Both the position numbers and the translations under genes were made by a program. A stretch of 64,000 bases of DNA, taken from the NCBI RefSeq assembly GCF_000317435.1, contig NC_019751.1, positions 5,766,001 to 5,830,000 on the forward strand, written 5' to 3'. The notes beneath the pieces were generated by a model. It ran no database searches and was not told the origin of the DNA. It was given only the letters and a program-made list of their open reading frames with translations. This stretch comes from Calothrix sp. PCC 6303 (lineage in GTDB: Bacteria; Cyanobacteriota; Cyanobacteriia; Cyanobacteriales; Nostocaceae). The stretch's first letter is position 1. The number at the start of each line of letters is the position of its first letter. This document shows, piece after piece, positions 7,928-18,278 of the stretch.

Positions 7928-8620
7928 ATGAAAATGCTAGCTATATGGGGAAATAAACGTACTAAGTCTAAATCGCAATCATTGCAGCGAAAATCTGAGC
8001 ATAAGTCGCAGTCACGGAAATCGCAACCACAAAAAGCAAAAAGCCAGTTTAAGCCAATTGCCAGTTGGCAACCTAGAACCCGTGCTATCGTTGACTATCT
8101 AATTATGTTTAGTTCGGTGATGTTGTGCTTGATGATGTTACCAACTAGACTTCCGGGAATGGAATTATTAGGTATTGGACCAAATTGGCTATTGATTTGG
8201 GTGGTAGCATGGAGTGTAAAACGTAGTCCGTGGCAAGGTGCGATCGCTGGTGTTATCTTAGGCTTATTACAGGATGCAATGACTTCCAGCAATCCCACCC
8301 ATGCTTTGAGTTTAGGCTTGGTTGGCTTAGTCACTGGTTTGCTGCAAAAACAGCGATTTATCCAAGAAGATTTTATTTCCATCGCCCTAATTGTATTTGT
8401 GATGGCAGGAATTTCCGAAACCTTGTTCGCATTACAATTGGTTTTGTCTAGTATTCAACTTGCAGATGGTACACAATACTATCGTGTGGCGGCTGATGTG
8501 TGGATGTATTTCCAAAAAGTAGCCCTAGCATCGGCAATTCTCAGTAGTCTGTGGGCACCTGTTGTTTATTTTCCTTTAAATCGCTGGTGGCAGAAGCTGA
8601 AATTGGCGGAACAAGCTTAG
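7928..8620 (+). CDS. mreD: Rod shape-determining protein MreD
   Basis: The integral membrane partner of MreC in the elongation complex. The chain is 230 residues, longer than the usual ~165 because of a very basic N-terminal extension of about 45 residues (KRTKSKSQSLQRKSEHKSQ and on). About five hydrophobic helices follow, with the conserved IGPNWLLIWVVAWSVKRSPWQGAIAGVILGLLQDAM block. ATG 7928 is the first start; ATG 7934 has the better spacing to the AGGA at 7922 and may be the real one. It is separated from mreC by two MITE-like units, which may have split the original operon. Confidence 0.9.
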   Translation: MKMLAIWGNKRTKSKSQSLQRKSEHKSQSRKSQPQKAKSQFKPIASWQPRTRAIVDYLIMFSSVMLCLMMLPTRLPGMELLGIGPNWLLIWVVAWSVKRSPWQGAIAGVILGLLQDAMTSSNPTHALSLGLVGLVTGLLQKQRFIQEDFISIALIVFVMAGISETLFALQLVLSSIQLADGTQYYRVAADVWMYFQKVALASAILSSLWAPVVYFPLNRWWQKLKLAEQA

Positions 8621-8819
8621 ACAGTTATCAGTGAACAGTGAACAGTTGTCAAAATTTCAATGGGGAGTGTGGTGAGGTAGAAGTGAAAGATAGTTGTTTA
8701 TTTCCGGTGACAGTGATGATTTTTAGTAGCTAAATTTTTGCCTGAAATTTCTGAATGCTAATAGAATAACCTTTAGTTACCAAAGTTTTTTTCAGATTTT
8801 TCAAAGATTACTCAAAAAT

Positions 8820-9992
8820 ATGGAGAATTTCCCAACAGTCAGTCAGGGTAGTTTTACAAATATGCTCACGGATGCATCAAATTTGGAATTAGAAGTAGTC
8901 GGAAGTGATTTCGATAGAGTGATGATGCAGCGGTGCTTAGAACTTGCTCGTCGTGCTTTGGGAATGACATCACCCAATCCCTTAGTAGGGGCAGTAATTG
9001 TTAAAGATGGGAAAATCATTGGGGAAGGTTTTCATCCCCGTGCAGGAGAACCCCATGCAGAAGTATTTGCTTTGAGAGATGCGGGAAAGCGATCGCATGG
9101 AGCAACCGCCTATGTTAGTCTGGAACCTTGTAACCATTATGGACGAACTCCTCCCTGTTCGGAAGCCCTGATTAATGCAGGTGTGGCGAGGGTTGTGGTG
9201 GGAATGATGGATCCCAATCCGCTAGTGGCTGGGGGTGGTATTGCTCGTTTGCGTGATGCTGGGATCGAAGTTTTGGTGGGGGTGGAAGAAGCCGCTTGTA
9301 GGAAGTTGAACGAAGGCTTTATCCATCGGATGCTTTACCAGCGTCCCTTGGGTATTCTCAAATATGCCATGACTTTAGATGGCAAAATTGCCACAACAAC
9401 AGGTAACAGTGCTTGGGTGACTAATCAGGAATCTCGTCAGGTGGTGCATCAATTACGGGTAGCTTGTGATGCTGTTGTGGTGGGTGGAAATACTGTCAGA
9501 CAAGATAATCCTTATTTAACTAGTCATCAGGTGGGAGTGCATAACCCCGTGCGGGTGGTGATGAGTCGCACCCTTGATTTACCTGTGAATGCGCGACTGT
9601 GGCAAATTACAGAGGCTCCAACTTTAGTTTTGACTGAAACTGGAGCTAATCCAGATTTCCAAGCCATGCTGCGAAACCAAGGTGTGGAAGTGGTGGAACT
9701 GCCATTACTGTCACCAGATGCGGCAATGGTATATTTTTACGAGCGGGGTTTTTGTAATGTCCTATGGGAGTGTGGTGGTACTTTAGCCGCAAGTGCGATC
9801 GCATCCGGTGCCATCCAAAAGATTTTAGCCTTTATTGCCCCCAAAATTATCGGCGGAGATCATGCTCCTACACCAGTTGGGAACTTAGGTTTGACTAGCA
9901 TGAATGAAGCTTTGACTCTCGAAAATATCGATACGCGTTTGATTGGTTCAGATTTGTTGATTGAAGGATATTTACCAATCAAGCATACTTAA
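8820..9992 (+). CDS. ribD: RibD: bifunctional riboflavin biosynthesis deaminase/reductase
   Basis: Catalyses two successive riboflavin steps: deamination of diaminohydroxyphosphoribosylaminopyrimidine, then NADPH-dependent reduction of the ribose chain. The N-terminal zinc deaminase domain (about residues 35-180) carries the complete metal set H79-A-E with C104 and C113 (motifs PHAEVFAL and PCNHYGRTPPCSEAL). The C-terminal reductase domain (about 185-385) has LKYAMTLDGKIATTTGNSAW, VGGNTVRQDNP and WECGGTLAASAI. At 390 residues it is slightly long because of about 30 extra N-terminal residues; ATG codons at 8862 or 8919 are possible alternatives. It is a lone gene with no FMN riboswitch recognised upstream. 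Confidence 0.95.
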   Translation: MENFPTVSQGSFTNMLTDASNLELEVVGSDFDRVMMQRCLELARRALGMTSPNPLVGAVIVKDGKIIGEGFHPRAGEPHAEVFALRDAGKRSHGATAYVSLEPCNHYGRTPPCSEALINAGVARVVVGMMDPNPLVAGGGIARLRDAGIEVLVGVEEAACRKLNEGFIHRMLYQRPLGILKYAMTLDGKIATTTGNSAWVTNQESRQVVHQLRVACDAVVVGGNTVRQDNPYLTSHQVGVHNPVRVVMSRTLDLPVNARLWQITEAPTLVLTETGANPDFQAMLRNQGVEVVELPLLSPDAAMVYFYERGFCNVLWECGGTLAASAIASGAIQKILAFIAPKIIGGDHAPTPVGNLGLTSMNEALTLENIDTRLIGSDLLIEGYLPIKHT

Positions 9993-10112
9993 TTAACATT
10001 ACACACTTGGGAAAAGTCGTTAAGTAGAATTGCCAAATAAGCAACATATCAACTTTTCCCTTTTGTCTTCTGTATTCTCCCTGAAATTATCATTATTACC
10101 ACACCAATATAC

Positions 10113-10343
10113 TTAACTAAAAAGCCGTTCTTGAGCCATATCACGGATTAGATTTAGTCGAGAAGAGACATAATCATTTAAAAAATCCCTATCCTTACCA
10201 TCAAGAGTGACTTGTCTGTTCATCTCCTTTACCAAACATTGAACTAAGCTAGCATCGTCCATCTGTAACAGGGTTACAGTTTGAGTGTTTTCCACTATAG
10301 ACCAAAGCTGACGCATAACCTTGGGAGTCACTTTCACCTCCAT
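10113..10343 (-). CDS. Small conserved cyanobacterial-type protein, function unknown
   Basis: A 76-residue soluble protein starting MEVKVTPKVMRQLWSIVE and ending DMAQERLFS, with an amphipathic helical pattern and no cysteines. I do not recognise a named domain, though the style is that of short conserved proteins common in filamentous cyanobacteria. The ATG at 10343 was preferred over a TTG at 10388, which would add a poorly coding 15-residue stretch; neither has a strong ribosome-binding site. It is convergent with ribD. Confidence 0.6.
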   Translation of the reverse strand: MEVKVTPKVMRQLWSIVENTQTVTLLQMDDASLVQCLVKEMNRQVTLDGKDRDFLNDYVSSRLNLIRDMAQERLFS

Positions 10344-10705
10344 TTTGATTGTGAACTCATTTTTTTTAGCATACACAATCAAAATCAAATAGTCCGGTTA
10401 TAACGCACACACTGACACAACTGTTATCAAAAAATTAACATATTGAAATATATTGGGTTATTAATTGATAAAGTCTCAGTATCATACGGATATTTCGCTA
10501 ATTTAACTACAAATTATTTATCTTTTTAAGTTATGTATTCGATGTTTGTTTTTGTAAATGAGTGAGAAGTAAATCAAAATCTTGACGGACTTCTGCAAGT
10601 TGTTTTACCCATTTGTTTGAAGATGCGATCGCATTATTGTTTTAACTGGAGGTTTGATTCCTCTCTCTCAACACACAGCTTTCTCACAAAGCTAAGTGGA
10701 AACAA

Positions 10706-10771
10706 AGCCCCCGTTAAGTTTGCGCTTCTTACAAACTTTAACGGACGCACAGCCCCCGTTAAGTTTGCGCT
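10706..10771. repeat. Direct repeats with an inverted copy between them
   Basis: Two copies of a 21-bp unit (AGCCCCCGTTAAGTTTGCGCT) lie at 10706-10726 and 10751-10771. An inverted partial copy (ACAAACTTTAACGG) falls between them at about 10731-10744, so either copy can pair with it and the two alternatives exclude each other. No open reading frame here looks real. Confidence 0.7.
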
Positions 10772-10787
10772 GTTATGTGTCAGGGTT

Positions 10788-10825
10788 GGCAGGTTTGCGG
10801 AGTCCGATGACCCCGCAAACCTGCC
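10788..10825. repeat. Strong 13-bp GC-rich hairpin
   Basis: GGCAGGTTTGCGG and its exact complement CCGCAAACCTGCC are separated by 12 nt. Against a background of AT-rich spacer it is conspicuous. It follows the direct repeats at 10706-10771 and precedes the heptamer array at 10851. No gene ends immediately before it, so a terminator role is not obvious. Confidence 0.75.
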
Positions 10826-10850
10826 TTGTAAAATCCTCGTTACAAAACAC

Positions 10851-10969
10851 ACTCATCACTTATTACTTATTATTCATAACTTATTATTCATAACTCATCA
10901 CTTATTACTTATTATTCATAACTTATTATTCATAACTTATTATTCATAACTTATTACTTGTTACTCCTG
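10851..10969. repeat. Heptamer tandem array (STRR type)
   Basis: About 17 consecutive 7-bp units of three related kinds: ACTTATT, ATTCATA and ACTCATC, ending in the degenerate units ACTTGTT and ACTCCTG. The 7-bp period is exact throughout. Short tandemly repeated repetitive sequences with 7-bp units are characteristic of heterocyst-forming cyanobacteria. Period and composition exclude a CRISPR array. A plus-strand frame crossing it (10617-10949) is an artefact of the repeat. Confidence 0.85.
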
Positions 10970-11050
10970 TAAAATCATAATATTGATAATTATATCTAGC
11001 AAATATTACAATAAAGAATCTCTGATATTTAATGGTTAAATTTCCATCAT

Positions 11051-11080
11051 TTTAACCTTACATTACTTTTTCCTTAAACT
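11051..11080 (+). promoter_or_regulatory. Candidate PHO box upstream of the GDPD/phytase gene
   Basis: Three octamers spaced exactly 8-3-8-3-8: TTTAACCT, ATTACTTT, CTTAAACT. The cyanobacterial PhoB/SphR box is a set of CTTAACCT-like octamers separated by 3 nt. Units 1 and 3 match at 7 of 8 positions and the middle unit at 4 of 8. It ends 284 bp before the ATG of a gene encoding phosphodiester-cleaving domains, so phosphate-starvation control makes sense. The weak middle unit and the distance keep this a prediction. Confidence 0.5.
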
Positions 11081-11363
11081 CTACGTGCCACCCTTGTATC
11101 AAGGTTGTCAAAACTTGATTTAGCCTACGTAAATAACCTGTCATATCCTTATATATTGATGACGCAAAGGCTCTAGACAAAAATTAGATTGCCGAAATTG
11201 GTATTCAAAATAATAGAAAACATAGCTCTATTATTTAGATGATTAGCCAATAGGAGAAAACCTGAATACATCTAAAAAAATGACTTGTAATCCAAGATTT
11301 TACAAGTCGTAATTTGACAATTTCAGTAAAAACTTACCCGCACTACCTACCACAAACAAAACT

Positions 11364-14300
11364 ATGGCAAACGTCACTCTCAAAGGTTTTGCAACACTTC
11401 CAGCGGATACATTTGCAGCAGGTCCCCAATCTGGTAAAGGTATTTCTGCTAATGGTCGCACAGGTTTATTTCCTGGACAACCTGTACAGGGTTTTAGCGG
11501 GGTGCAATTTGCAAATGAAAATGAATTTTGGTTCATGGCGGATAATGGGTTTGGGGCTAAAACTAATAGTTCTGATTTTCTCTTACGAATTTACAAAGTT
11601 AATCCTAGTTTTCGCGGTATCGAAAATGGTGATGGGACTGTTCAAGTTGGTAACTTTATTCAGTTAGCTGATCCTGATAAAAAAGCTACGTTTAAAATTA
11701 CGAATGAAGGAACTAGCGAACGTTTACTAACTGGTGCTGATTTTGATATTGAATCGTTCAATATTGCCAAAGATAATACCATTTGGATTGGGGATGAGTT
11801 TGGACCCTATCTACTACATTTTGATACTACTGGAAAGTTATTAGAAGCTCCCATTCCAACCCCAAATATTGTTAAATTAAACACACTTAATGGCGAAGCA
11901 CCTTTGGTAATTGGACATCGTGGTGCAAGTGGGGAGTTACCAGAACATACTTTAGCTGCGTACAAATTAGCTATCGATAGGGGTGCTGATTTTATCGAAC
12001 CAGATTTAGTTGCTACTAAAGATGGGATTTTGGTAGCGCGTCACGAACCTAATATTATTAATACTACCGATGTTGCCGACCGTCCAGAGTTTGCTAACCG
12101 CAAGACTACAAAGATAGTTGATGGTGTAGCTGAGGAAGGTTTTTTTGTTTCTGACTTTACTTTGGCAGAATTGAAAACCATCCGCGCTAAAATGCCCCAA
12201 GATTTCCGTACCCAAGCTTTTAATGGGGTGTTGGAAATTCCGACTTTGGATGAAATCATCAATTTGGTGAAGCAGGAAGAAGCTTTAACTGGGAAGAAAA
12301 TTGGGATTTATCCAGAAACAAAGCATCCAACTTACCATGATTCCTTGGGTTTATCGTTGGAAGAGAAGTTAGTTGATACCTTGGTGAAAAATAATTTCAC
12401 TGATCCTAAGCGGGTATTTATTCAGTCTTTTGAAACCAGTAATCTCAAGGAACTGCATAGCGAAATCATGCCCAAAGCTGGGATTGATATTCCTTTGGTA
12501 CAGTTATTCGATGCTGCGGATGTACGGTTGGATGGTTCTTTAATTGAGGTTCAACCTTACGATTTTGTCGTGAATGGTGATTCCCGCACCTATGCAGACT
12601 TACGAACCCGGGAAGGATTGCAGGAAATCGCTAGCTATGCAGATGGAATTGGTCCCTGGAAGCGGATGATTGTGTCTGTGAAGGGTGTGGATAGTAATAA
12701 TGATGGAATTGCTGATGATGTGAATAAAGATGGTGTGGTGAATGATGCTGATAAAACCACCTTACCACCCACATCCTTAGTTAACGATGCACACAAAGCT
12801 GGATTACAGGTGCATCCCTACACCTTCCGTAATGAGGGGCGCTATTTAGCAAAAGATTATAACGGGAATCCAGAATTAGAATATCAACAGTTTATTAATT
12901 TGGGTGTTGATGGGTACTTTACCGACTTTCCGGGAACAGGGGATTTGGTACGAGATCAGATTGTATCCCCATTTGTACGTTCTCCCCAGAATGCGGATGT
13001 GCTGAAAAGCAATGAATTTAAAACCCTGGATAAAAATCCCCCAATTGTAATTGGACATAGGGGTGCAAGCGGTGATAGACCTGAGCATACCTTAGCTGCG
13101 TACAAACTAGCGATCGCATCCGGTGCAGACTTCATTGAACCCGACCTAGTTGTCACTAAAGATGGTATTTTGGTGGCACGTCATGAGAATGCTTTGGCAA
13201 TTCTCAATGCTGATGGAAGTTTGAATAATACTGATACCAGTACAGATGTCTATGAACGTCCGGAGTTTGCCAACCGTCTCACCACCAAAGTCATTGATGG
13301 ACGCAGTGTTAAAGGTTGGTTTGCTGAAGATTTTACCTTAGCAGAGCTCAAAACCCTCAATGCGATTGAACGTTTACCAGCTTTGCGAGGAACTCGCTTT
13401 AATAACGATAAACTGCAAGTTCCTACTTTGGATGAAATCATTGATTTAGTTCAACAAGTTGAGAAGGAAACTGGACGTAAAATTGGGATTTATCCAGAAA
13501 CTAAGCATCCAACATACTTTGCTACTGAAGGAAAGTACATTGATGGGACACCAATTAACGTCAGCTTGGGACAAAAACTTATTGATACCCTGGTTGCCCA
13601 AAACTTTACTGACCCCAAACGAGTATTTATTCAGTCATTTGAAATCAGTAATCTCCAGGAACTGAATGATGTGATTATGCCCCAGGCAAAAGTAGATTTG
13701 CCCTTGGTGCAGCTATTTGGTGGCGCAAGCGATCGCCCTTACGATTTTAGGGTGAAAAATGACCCCCGTACCTACGGCGACCTCACAAAACCAGCTGAAC
13801 TTACAGATATTGCCAAGTATGCAGCAGGCATTGGTCCCAACAAACGCTTAATTGTCCCTGCGGGTAGTGATGGTAAGTTGTTAGCACCAACTACTTTAAT
13901 TCAGGATGCTCACAGCGCCGGATTGCTTGTACATCTTTATACTCTCAGAAGCGAACCTGTATTTTTGGCTTCTGAGTACAAGGGTAATCCAGTTAACGAA
14001 TACAAGCAGTTTATTGAGTTGGGTGTAGATGGTTTCTTTACTGATTTCCCTGGTCTCGGTGATACCATCCGCGATCTTTATGCTGGTAAACCTCCTGTCT
14101 CCAATTTGGGAGGTTCTAGGGGTTTTGAAGGAATGGCAATTAGTCCCGATAAAACTAAGTTGTACCCCCTCCTAGAAGGTACAGTTGTGGGAGATGCACC
14201 AGGTTCCCTGAGAATCTATGATTTTGATATTGCTACCAAACAGTATCAAGGTTTAGTTGGTTATTACCAAATGGAAAGTTCCACCAATGCAATTGGGGAT

Positions 14301-15275
14301 TTCGCTGTTATCAATGCCAATGAATATTTGGTGATTGAGCGGGATAATAATCAGGGGGATGCAGCCAAATTCAAGAAAATCTTTAAAGTGGACTTTTCTC
14401 AAAAGGATGCCAATGGGTTTGTTGCTAAAGAGGAAATTGCTAATTTACTCAATATCCAAGATCCAAACGACCTGAATCAAGATGGCAGCACTACTTTCGA
14501 GTTTCCTTTCGTAACCATCGAAGATGTCTTAGTTATCGATGAAAACACGATTTTGGTAGCTAATGACAACAATTATCCCTTTTCTTTGGGTCGTCCCCCT
14601 GCAATCGATAATAACGAGATTCTGATTCTCGGTTTGGATAAACCATTGAAGGTAGATCCCCGTGTTGGTATTGCTGGACAAAATCTCCCAAAAATCGAAA
14701 TACTGGGTACCAAAGGTGATGATGTCCTTTACGGTAGTAACCTAGATGAACTCTTTGACGCTGGGGAAGGAAATAACACCATCTATGGTAACGAAGGTAA
14801 AAATATCTTCATTGCTGGTAATGGTAATAACATCGCTTATGGTGGTTCTAGCGATGATGTGTTTTTCTTCGGGAAGGGAAATAACGTAATTTATGGCAAC
14901 GAGGGAATTAATAAAATTACCACTAGTTCCGGGAATAACTTGATTTACGGTGGTTCCCAGGGTGATGTAATCTACACTGGTGCAGGAAATGATGTAATTT
15001 ATGCTAACGGTGGAAATAATGTGATTTCTTCTGGTACCGGTAATGATACTGTCTACACAGGTAGCGGTGCTGACAAGTTCATTTTAGATGCTGGTACAGG
15101 TTCTGCAACCATCATCGGTTACGGTGCAAATGATCAAATTAGTCGCGGTAGCACCCTTGCTGCGAATAGTGTTTTATCGGTGACTATCACTGGTAATGAT
15201 ACTTTAATTAGCGCAGGTGGTGATTTACTAGCAACTTTGAAAGATGTGCAGTTGAAATCAGTGAGCATTATCTAA
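11364..15275 (+). CDS. Secreted phosphodiesterase: tandem GDPD domains inside a phytase-like esterase, RTX tail
   Basis: A 1303-residue multidomain protein. Residues ~1-170 and ~905-1115 look like two halves of one 'esterase-like activity of phytase' domain ([20 protein letters not shown] and [12 protein letters not shown]; then [20 protein letters not shown] and [19 protein letters not shown]). Between them lie two glycerophosphodiester phosphodiesterase domains. Each has the catalytic HRGASG (H185-R186; H565-R566) and metal-binding E-x-D (E212/D214; E592/D594). An EF-hand-like stretch ([15 protein letters not shown], near 442) sits in GDPD 1. Residues ~1115-1240 hold Ca2+-binding RTX-like repeats ([19 protein letters not shown]). 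No Sec signal is present, so type I secretion is expected. The likely role is release of phosphate from organic phosphodiesters outside the cell. Confidence 0.88.
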   Translation: MANVTLKGFATLPADTFAAGPQSGKGISANGRTGLFPGQPVQGFSGVQFANENEFWFMADNGFGAKTNSSDFLLRIYKVNPSFRGIENGDGTVQVGNFIQLADPDKKATFKITNEGTSERLLTGADFDIESFNIAKDNTIWIGDEFGPYLLHFDTTGKLLEAPIPTPNIVKLNTLNGEAPLVIGHRGASGELPEHTLAAYKLAIDRGADFIEPDLVATKDGILVARHEPNIINTTDVADRPEFANRKTTKIVDGVAEEGFFVSDFTLAELKTIRAKMPQDFRTQAFNGVLEIPTLDEIINLVKQEEALTGKKIGIYPETKHPTYHDSLGLSLEEKLVDTLVKNNFTDPKRVFIQSFETSNLKELHSEIMPKAGIDIPLVQLFDAADVRLDGSLIEVQPYDFVVNGDSRTYADLRTREGLQEIASYADGIGPWKRMIVSVKGVDSNNDGIADDVNKDGVVNDADKTTLPPTSLVNDAHKAGLQVHPYTFRNEGRYLAKDYNGNPELEYQQFINLGVDGYFTDFPGTGDLVRDQIVSPFVRSPQNADVLKSNEFKTLDKNPPIVIGHRGASGDRPEHTLAAYKLAIASGADFIEPDLVVTKDGILVARHENALAILNADGSLNNTDTSTDVYERPEFANRLTTKVIDGRSVKGWFAEDFTLAELKTLNAIERLPALRGTRFNNDKLQVPTLDEIIDLVQQVEKETGRKIGIYPETKHPTYFATEGKYIDGTPINVSLGQKLIDTLVAQNFTDPKRVFIQSFEISNLQELNDVIMPQAKVDLPLVQLFGGASDRPYDFRVKNDPRTYGDLTKPAELTDIAKYAAGIGPNKRLIVPAGSDGKLLAPTTLIQDAHSAGLLVHLYTLRSEPVFLASEYKGNPVNEYKQFIELGVDGFFTDFPGLGDTIRDLYAGKPPVSNLGGSRGFEGMAISPDKTKLYPLLEGTVVGDAPGSLRIYDFDIATKQYQGLVGYYQMESSTNAIGDFAVINANEYLVIERDNNQGDAAKFKKIFKVDFSQKDANGFVAKEEIANLLNIQDPNDLNQDGSTTFEFPFVTIEDVLVIDENTILVANDNNYPFSLGRPPAIDNNEILILGLDKPLKVDPRVGIAGQNLPKIEILGTKGDDVLYGSNLDELFDAGEGNNTIYGNEGKNIFIAGNGNNIAYGGSSDDVFFFGKGNNVIYGNEGINKITTSSGNNLIYGGSQGDVIYTGAGNDVIYANGGNNVISSGTGNDTVYTGSGADKFILDAGTGSATIIGYGANDQISRGSTLAANSVLSVTITGNDTLISAGGDLLATLKDVQLKSVSII

Positions 15276-15768
15276 GCTCATACCAATCTAATGTAAGGCT
15301 ACACATAAGGGGACAAACGCCTATCAAAGTCCCCCTTAAAAAGGGGGATCTACGACAATCTGCCACAATTCCAGAAAGTTCTTCTCTTACGGCTTTACCC
15401 TTGGTTCTGGGATTAGGCATTTTATTAAAACGGCAAAAATGCCAACAAATCAATTAACTGATTTTCTGATCACCTAGTTTGATCAAAAGCGCGAGACTCC
15501 TTTAGAGTCGCTATGGGAAGCTTGCGCGACGTAAGTCGTTCCCGCTGATGACCAAACCGATTAATATCAGGTACTTAGGATTAGCAATTAAATAATATAC
15601 ATATTTTGTGGAATGGGCAGCGTTCGACTGAGCGCTCACGCCGAAGTCTTGCCCGTTAATCTAATTTGTACAGGCAGGATACCTGTTCCACAAAATAAAA
15701 ACTTGCATTTTATTTAAGACGCATTCCTTAAATGCATATTTCTTGCGTAAGTTCCTGAATAAAATTAA
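15276..15768. other. Convergent spacer with inverted repeat
   Basis: About 490 bases between the stops of the GDPD gene and argZ. It contains a long-range inverted repeat of 11-bp arms (ATTTTGTGGAA at 15603-15613 and its complement at 15686-15696). The intervening GGGCAG ... CTTGCCC and CAGGCAGGATACCTG segments resemble the hairpin at 55531-55591. No gene is visible. Confidence 0.6.
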
Positions 15769-17883
15769 CTAGCTATGAGCTTTTCCCACATAAGGACTAG
15801 TTAATTTATCCAATTGCTGCGTTAACAAACTCAGGAACAATCCCACATCTGTCACTACACCTACCGATTCAATGGAACCGCGATCGCTTAATTTTGTCAC
15901 GACTGCGGGGTTAATGTCTACGCAAACCATTTTCACCCCGGATGGTGTCATGTTTCCCACGCCAATTGAATGTAACATTGAGGATAACATCAGAATCATC
16001 TCTGCACCCTCGATTTGTTTGGCATAGGCGACTTGAGCTTTCACTAAGTCCATTTGGGTATCAGGTAAAGGTCCATCATCACGAATTGAACCAGCTAACA
16101 CAAAAGGTACATTATTCTTTACACATTCGTACATCACACCACTTTTGATGATGCCAGCTTCTACGGCTTTCTCAATGCTACCGTAGCGACGAATAATATT
16201 AATTACCTTGAGGTGATGGCGATGTCCTCCCCGTACAGAAATACCTCGCTTCATATCCACACCTAGGGATGTCCCCAACATAGATTGTTCCATATCGTGG
16301 ACTGCGATCGCATTCCCGCCCAAAAGGGATTGAACATAACCTTCTCGAATCAATCTCGATAGGTGTTCACCACCACCTGTGTGAATCACCACTGGTCCAG
16401 CAGTGACAACTACTTTACCGCCACTCTCCTTAATTTTACGTAGTTCCCAAGCTACCTGTTCCACGATTAATTCAACGCGACGTTCACTAGAAACACCCGC
16501 TGACATAAAGCTGAATTCCTCAGCATTGCGTTTTTCCCGCAATTCTGGTTTCCGAATGGTGCGAATCCCTAAAACATCCACCACCACACTTTCACCAACT
16601 TCCAAATCTCGCAAAATTTTACATTGTGCCACAATTCCCTGGGGAGTTTCTCGAATTGCTATTGCCCCATCCATGCGTTGATTTTGTAATCTGATCCATT
16701 CACCTTTAATTCTGACTTCGGTGGGATAGATGGTGGTGACATAAAAGTCATCAGGGGCAACCCCATTCATCGGTACAGGTTCTAATTTAGCATCCCGTTC
16801 ATCTTGAGGTAAATCCACAGCACCTAAATCAATTAGGTGAGAAATAATACTCTCCATCACTTCGTGGGATGGGGCTGTAACCTTGACTTCAGCCGTAGAT
16901 GTACTTTGACGCTGTTCACCCAAGTTAAAATTTAATACTTGGAAGCTACCACCGTTATCGATAATTAAATCTAAAGCACGGTTAATTAAGCCGGAATCGA
17001 GAAGGTGTCCTTTGAGACTAATAACCCGACTTTCTACAGGGGAACTTGCGTGGACATCTTCCTGTACGGGTTCAGTTACACGTAATGTCAAGCATTTGGC
17101 AGCACCTCCAGCTTTGAGAAACTCAGTTAACGGTGTTTCCAGCACTTGGAAACCAGCAGTAACTAATTTTGATTTCAAATCTTCCGAAGCTTTATTCATG
17201 ACGACAATATGCTCAATATTGACGGCATTACAAGCAAAGTTTACTGCATCAGCTTCTGCGATCGCAATTCGTTTTTCTGGTGCAACCCGCATTTCAATTA
17301 AGCGGTTGGAGTAGGAATCAAAAGCACCAGGGTAATAAAGTAAATAACCATTTAATAACGGGCAAAAACAGGTATCAAGGTGATAGAATCGATCATCTAT
17401 CAGGCGCAGCGATAACACTTCAATATCTAACCACTTAGCTAAATAGGGATGGGAATCCAACTCTGAACGGAAACCATATCCAGCCCATAACCAGCGTCCT
17501 TCCCGATCTAACAGCGCATCACCCGCACCTTCAAAGGGTAGATCCTTAGGCAATTCATAGACATTATAACCATGTTCTTCAAACCATTCTTTAAAATATG
17601 GTTCCTCACCTTGTCGCTCCTTGTGTAAAAAGCGACTGAGTACCACATTGTCGCCCAATACCAAACCAGCGTTAGCAGTAAAAACCAAATCAGGAACACC
17701 TTTTTGTGGTGTCACCAAGTCAACTGTAGCTTTCTCCTTAAGAATTTGATACAGTCCCTGCCATTGTTCCACAGCGCGATCGCGTGATGATTTGTGGATG
17801 TTACCTTCCATCCACGGGTTAATCACATAATCTACATCATAATGGTCAGGGGGACACATCAGAAAACGAATCAAGGAAGCCAT
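15769..17883 (-). CDS. argZ: ArgZ/AgrE: arginine dihydrolase with C-terminal ornithine cyclodeaminase-type domain
   Basis: A cyanobacterial arginine-catabolic enzyme of 704 residues. The N-terminal ~275 residues form the guanidine-modifying domain that turns arginine into ornithine, CO2 and ammonia. Residues known to be important in this family fall at the expected positions: N22, N71 (TANAG) and catalytic C264 (GGAAKCLTL), plus YHLDTCF. The remainder matches the TIGR00300/LOR-SDH-type domain (GGGEHLSRLIREGYVQSLLGG, MKRGISVRGGHRHHLKVIN). In Anabaena AgrE that region converts ornithine to proline; in Synechocystis ArgZ no such activity is established, so proline formation here is inferred. The enzyme feeds on cyanophycin-derived arginine. 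No NtcA box was recognised upstream. Confidence 0.93.
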   Translation of the reverse strand: MASLIRFLMCPPDHYDVDYVINPWMEGNIHKSSRDRAVEQWQGLYQILKEKATVDLVTPQKGVPDLVFTANAGLVLGDNVVLSRFLHKERQGEEPYFKEWFEEHGYNVYELPKDLPFEGAGDALLDREGRWLWAGYGFRSELDSHPYLAKWLDIEVLSLRLIDDRFYHLDTCFCPLLNGYLLYYPGAFDSYSNRLIEMRVAPEKRIAIAEADAVNFACNAVNIEHIVVMNKASEDLKSKLVTAGFQVLETPLTEFLKAGGAAKCLTLRVTEPVQEDVHASSPVESRVISLKGHLLDSGLINRALDLIIDNGGSFQVLNFNLGEQRQSTSTAEVKVTAPSHEVMESIISHLIDLGAVDLPQDERDAKLEPVPMNGVAPDDFYVTTIYPTEVRIKGEWIRLQNQRMDGAIAIRETPQGIVAQCKILRDLEVGESVVVDVLGIRTIRKPELREKRNAEEFSFMSAGVSSERRVELIVEQVAWELRKIKESGGKVVVTAGPVVIHTGGGEHLSRLIREGYVQSLLGGNAIAVHDMEQSMLGTSLGVDMKRGISVRGGHRHHLKVINIIRRYGSIEKAVEAGIIKSGVMYECVKNNVPFVLAGSIRDDGPLPDTQMDLVKAQVAYAKQIEGAEMILMLSSMLHSIGVGNMTPSGVKMVCVDINPAVVTKLSDRGSIESVGVVTDVGLFLSLLTQQLDKLTSPYVGKAHS

Positions 17884-18278
17884 AAAAAATACCAGCGTTT
17901 AGATGCTATCAACACACATGCAAGCCCGATTCTATCTGGATTCTCAAAAAATGTCTGCTTTTTGACAGAAAAGTAAACTATTGACAAAGGGCTTTACAGC
18001 AGGTTAAAAAAATATTCCTCAGATATTGCTTTTTGTGAAGATGTCACAAAGCTATGGTAAATGTGGAAAAACATGAGAATTATTTTGTATTTTTTGCTGC
18101 ATAAACTCAAGAATATACCCCTATAGGAAGATATCGCTAGTTGTTGCGATTGTTAATATCAAGCTGAAATTACAATTTTGCCTTCAATCTCAATATAATT
18201 CCTCAAATTTAGCATTTTCACTCGATATTGATGGCTCTAATTCAAGTAGTATTTTTTTCTATTTTACAGAGGTTAATC
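17884..18278. other. Divergent spacer between argZ and the double-glycine peptide gene
   Basis: About 395 AT-rich bases that must contain the promoters of two divergent genes. I searched for GTA-N8-TAC (NtcA) and found no match. No repeat, hairpin or additional open frame stands out. Confidence 0.45.

Noticed and set aside
8621-8819. FMN riboswitch upstream of ribD
   Set aside because: No recognisable RFN-element conserved segments; the spacer is AT-rich and short.
10617-10949. 110-codon frame over the heptamer array
   Set aside because: The translated protein simply reflects the tandem repeats (repeated LLFITHH-like strings).
10851-10969. Possible CRISPR array
   Set aside because: Units are 7 bp with no unique spacers and no cas genes nearby, so it is an STRR array.
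17884-18278. NtcA-type GTA-N8-TAC site for nitrogen control of argZ
   Set aside because: No match with the required spacing was found by eye.
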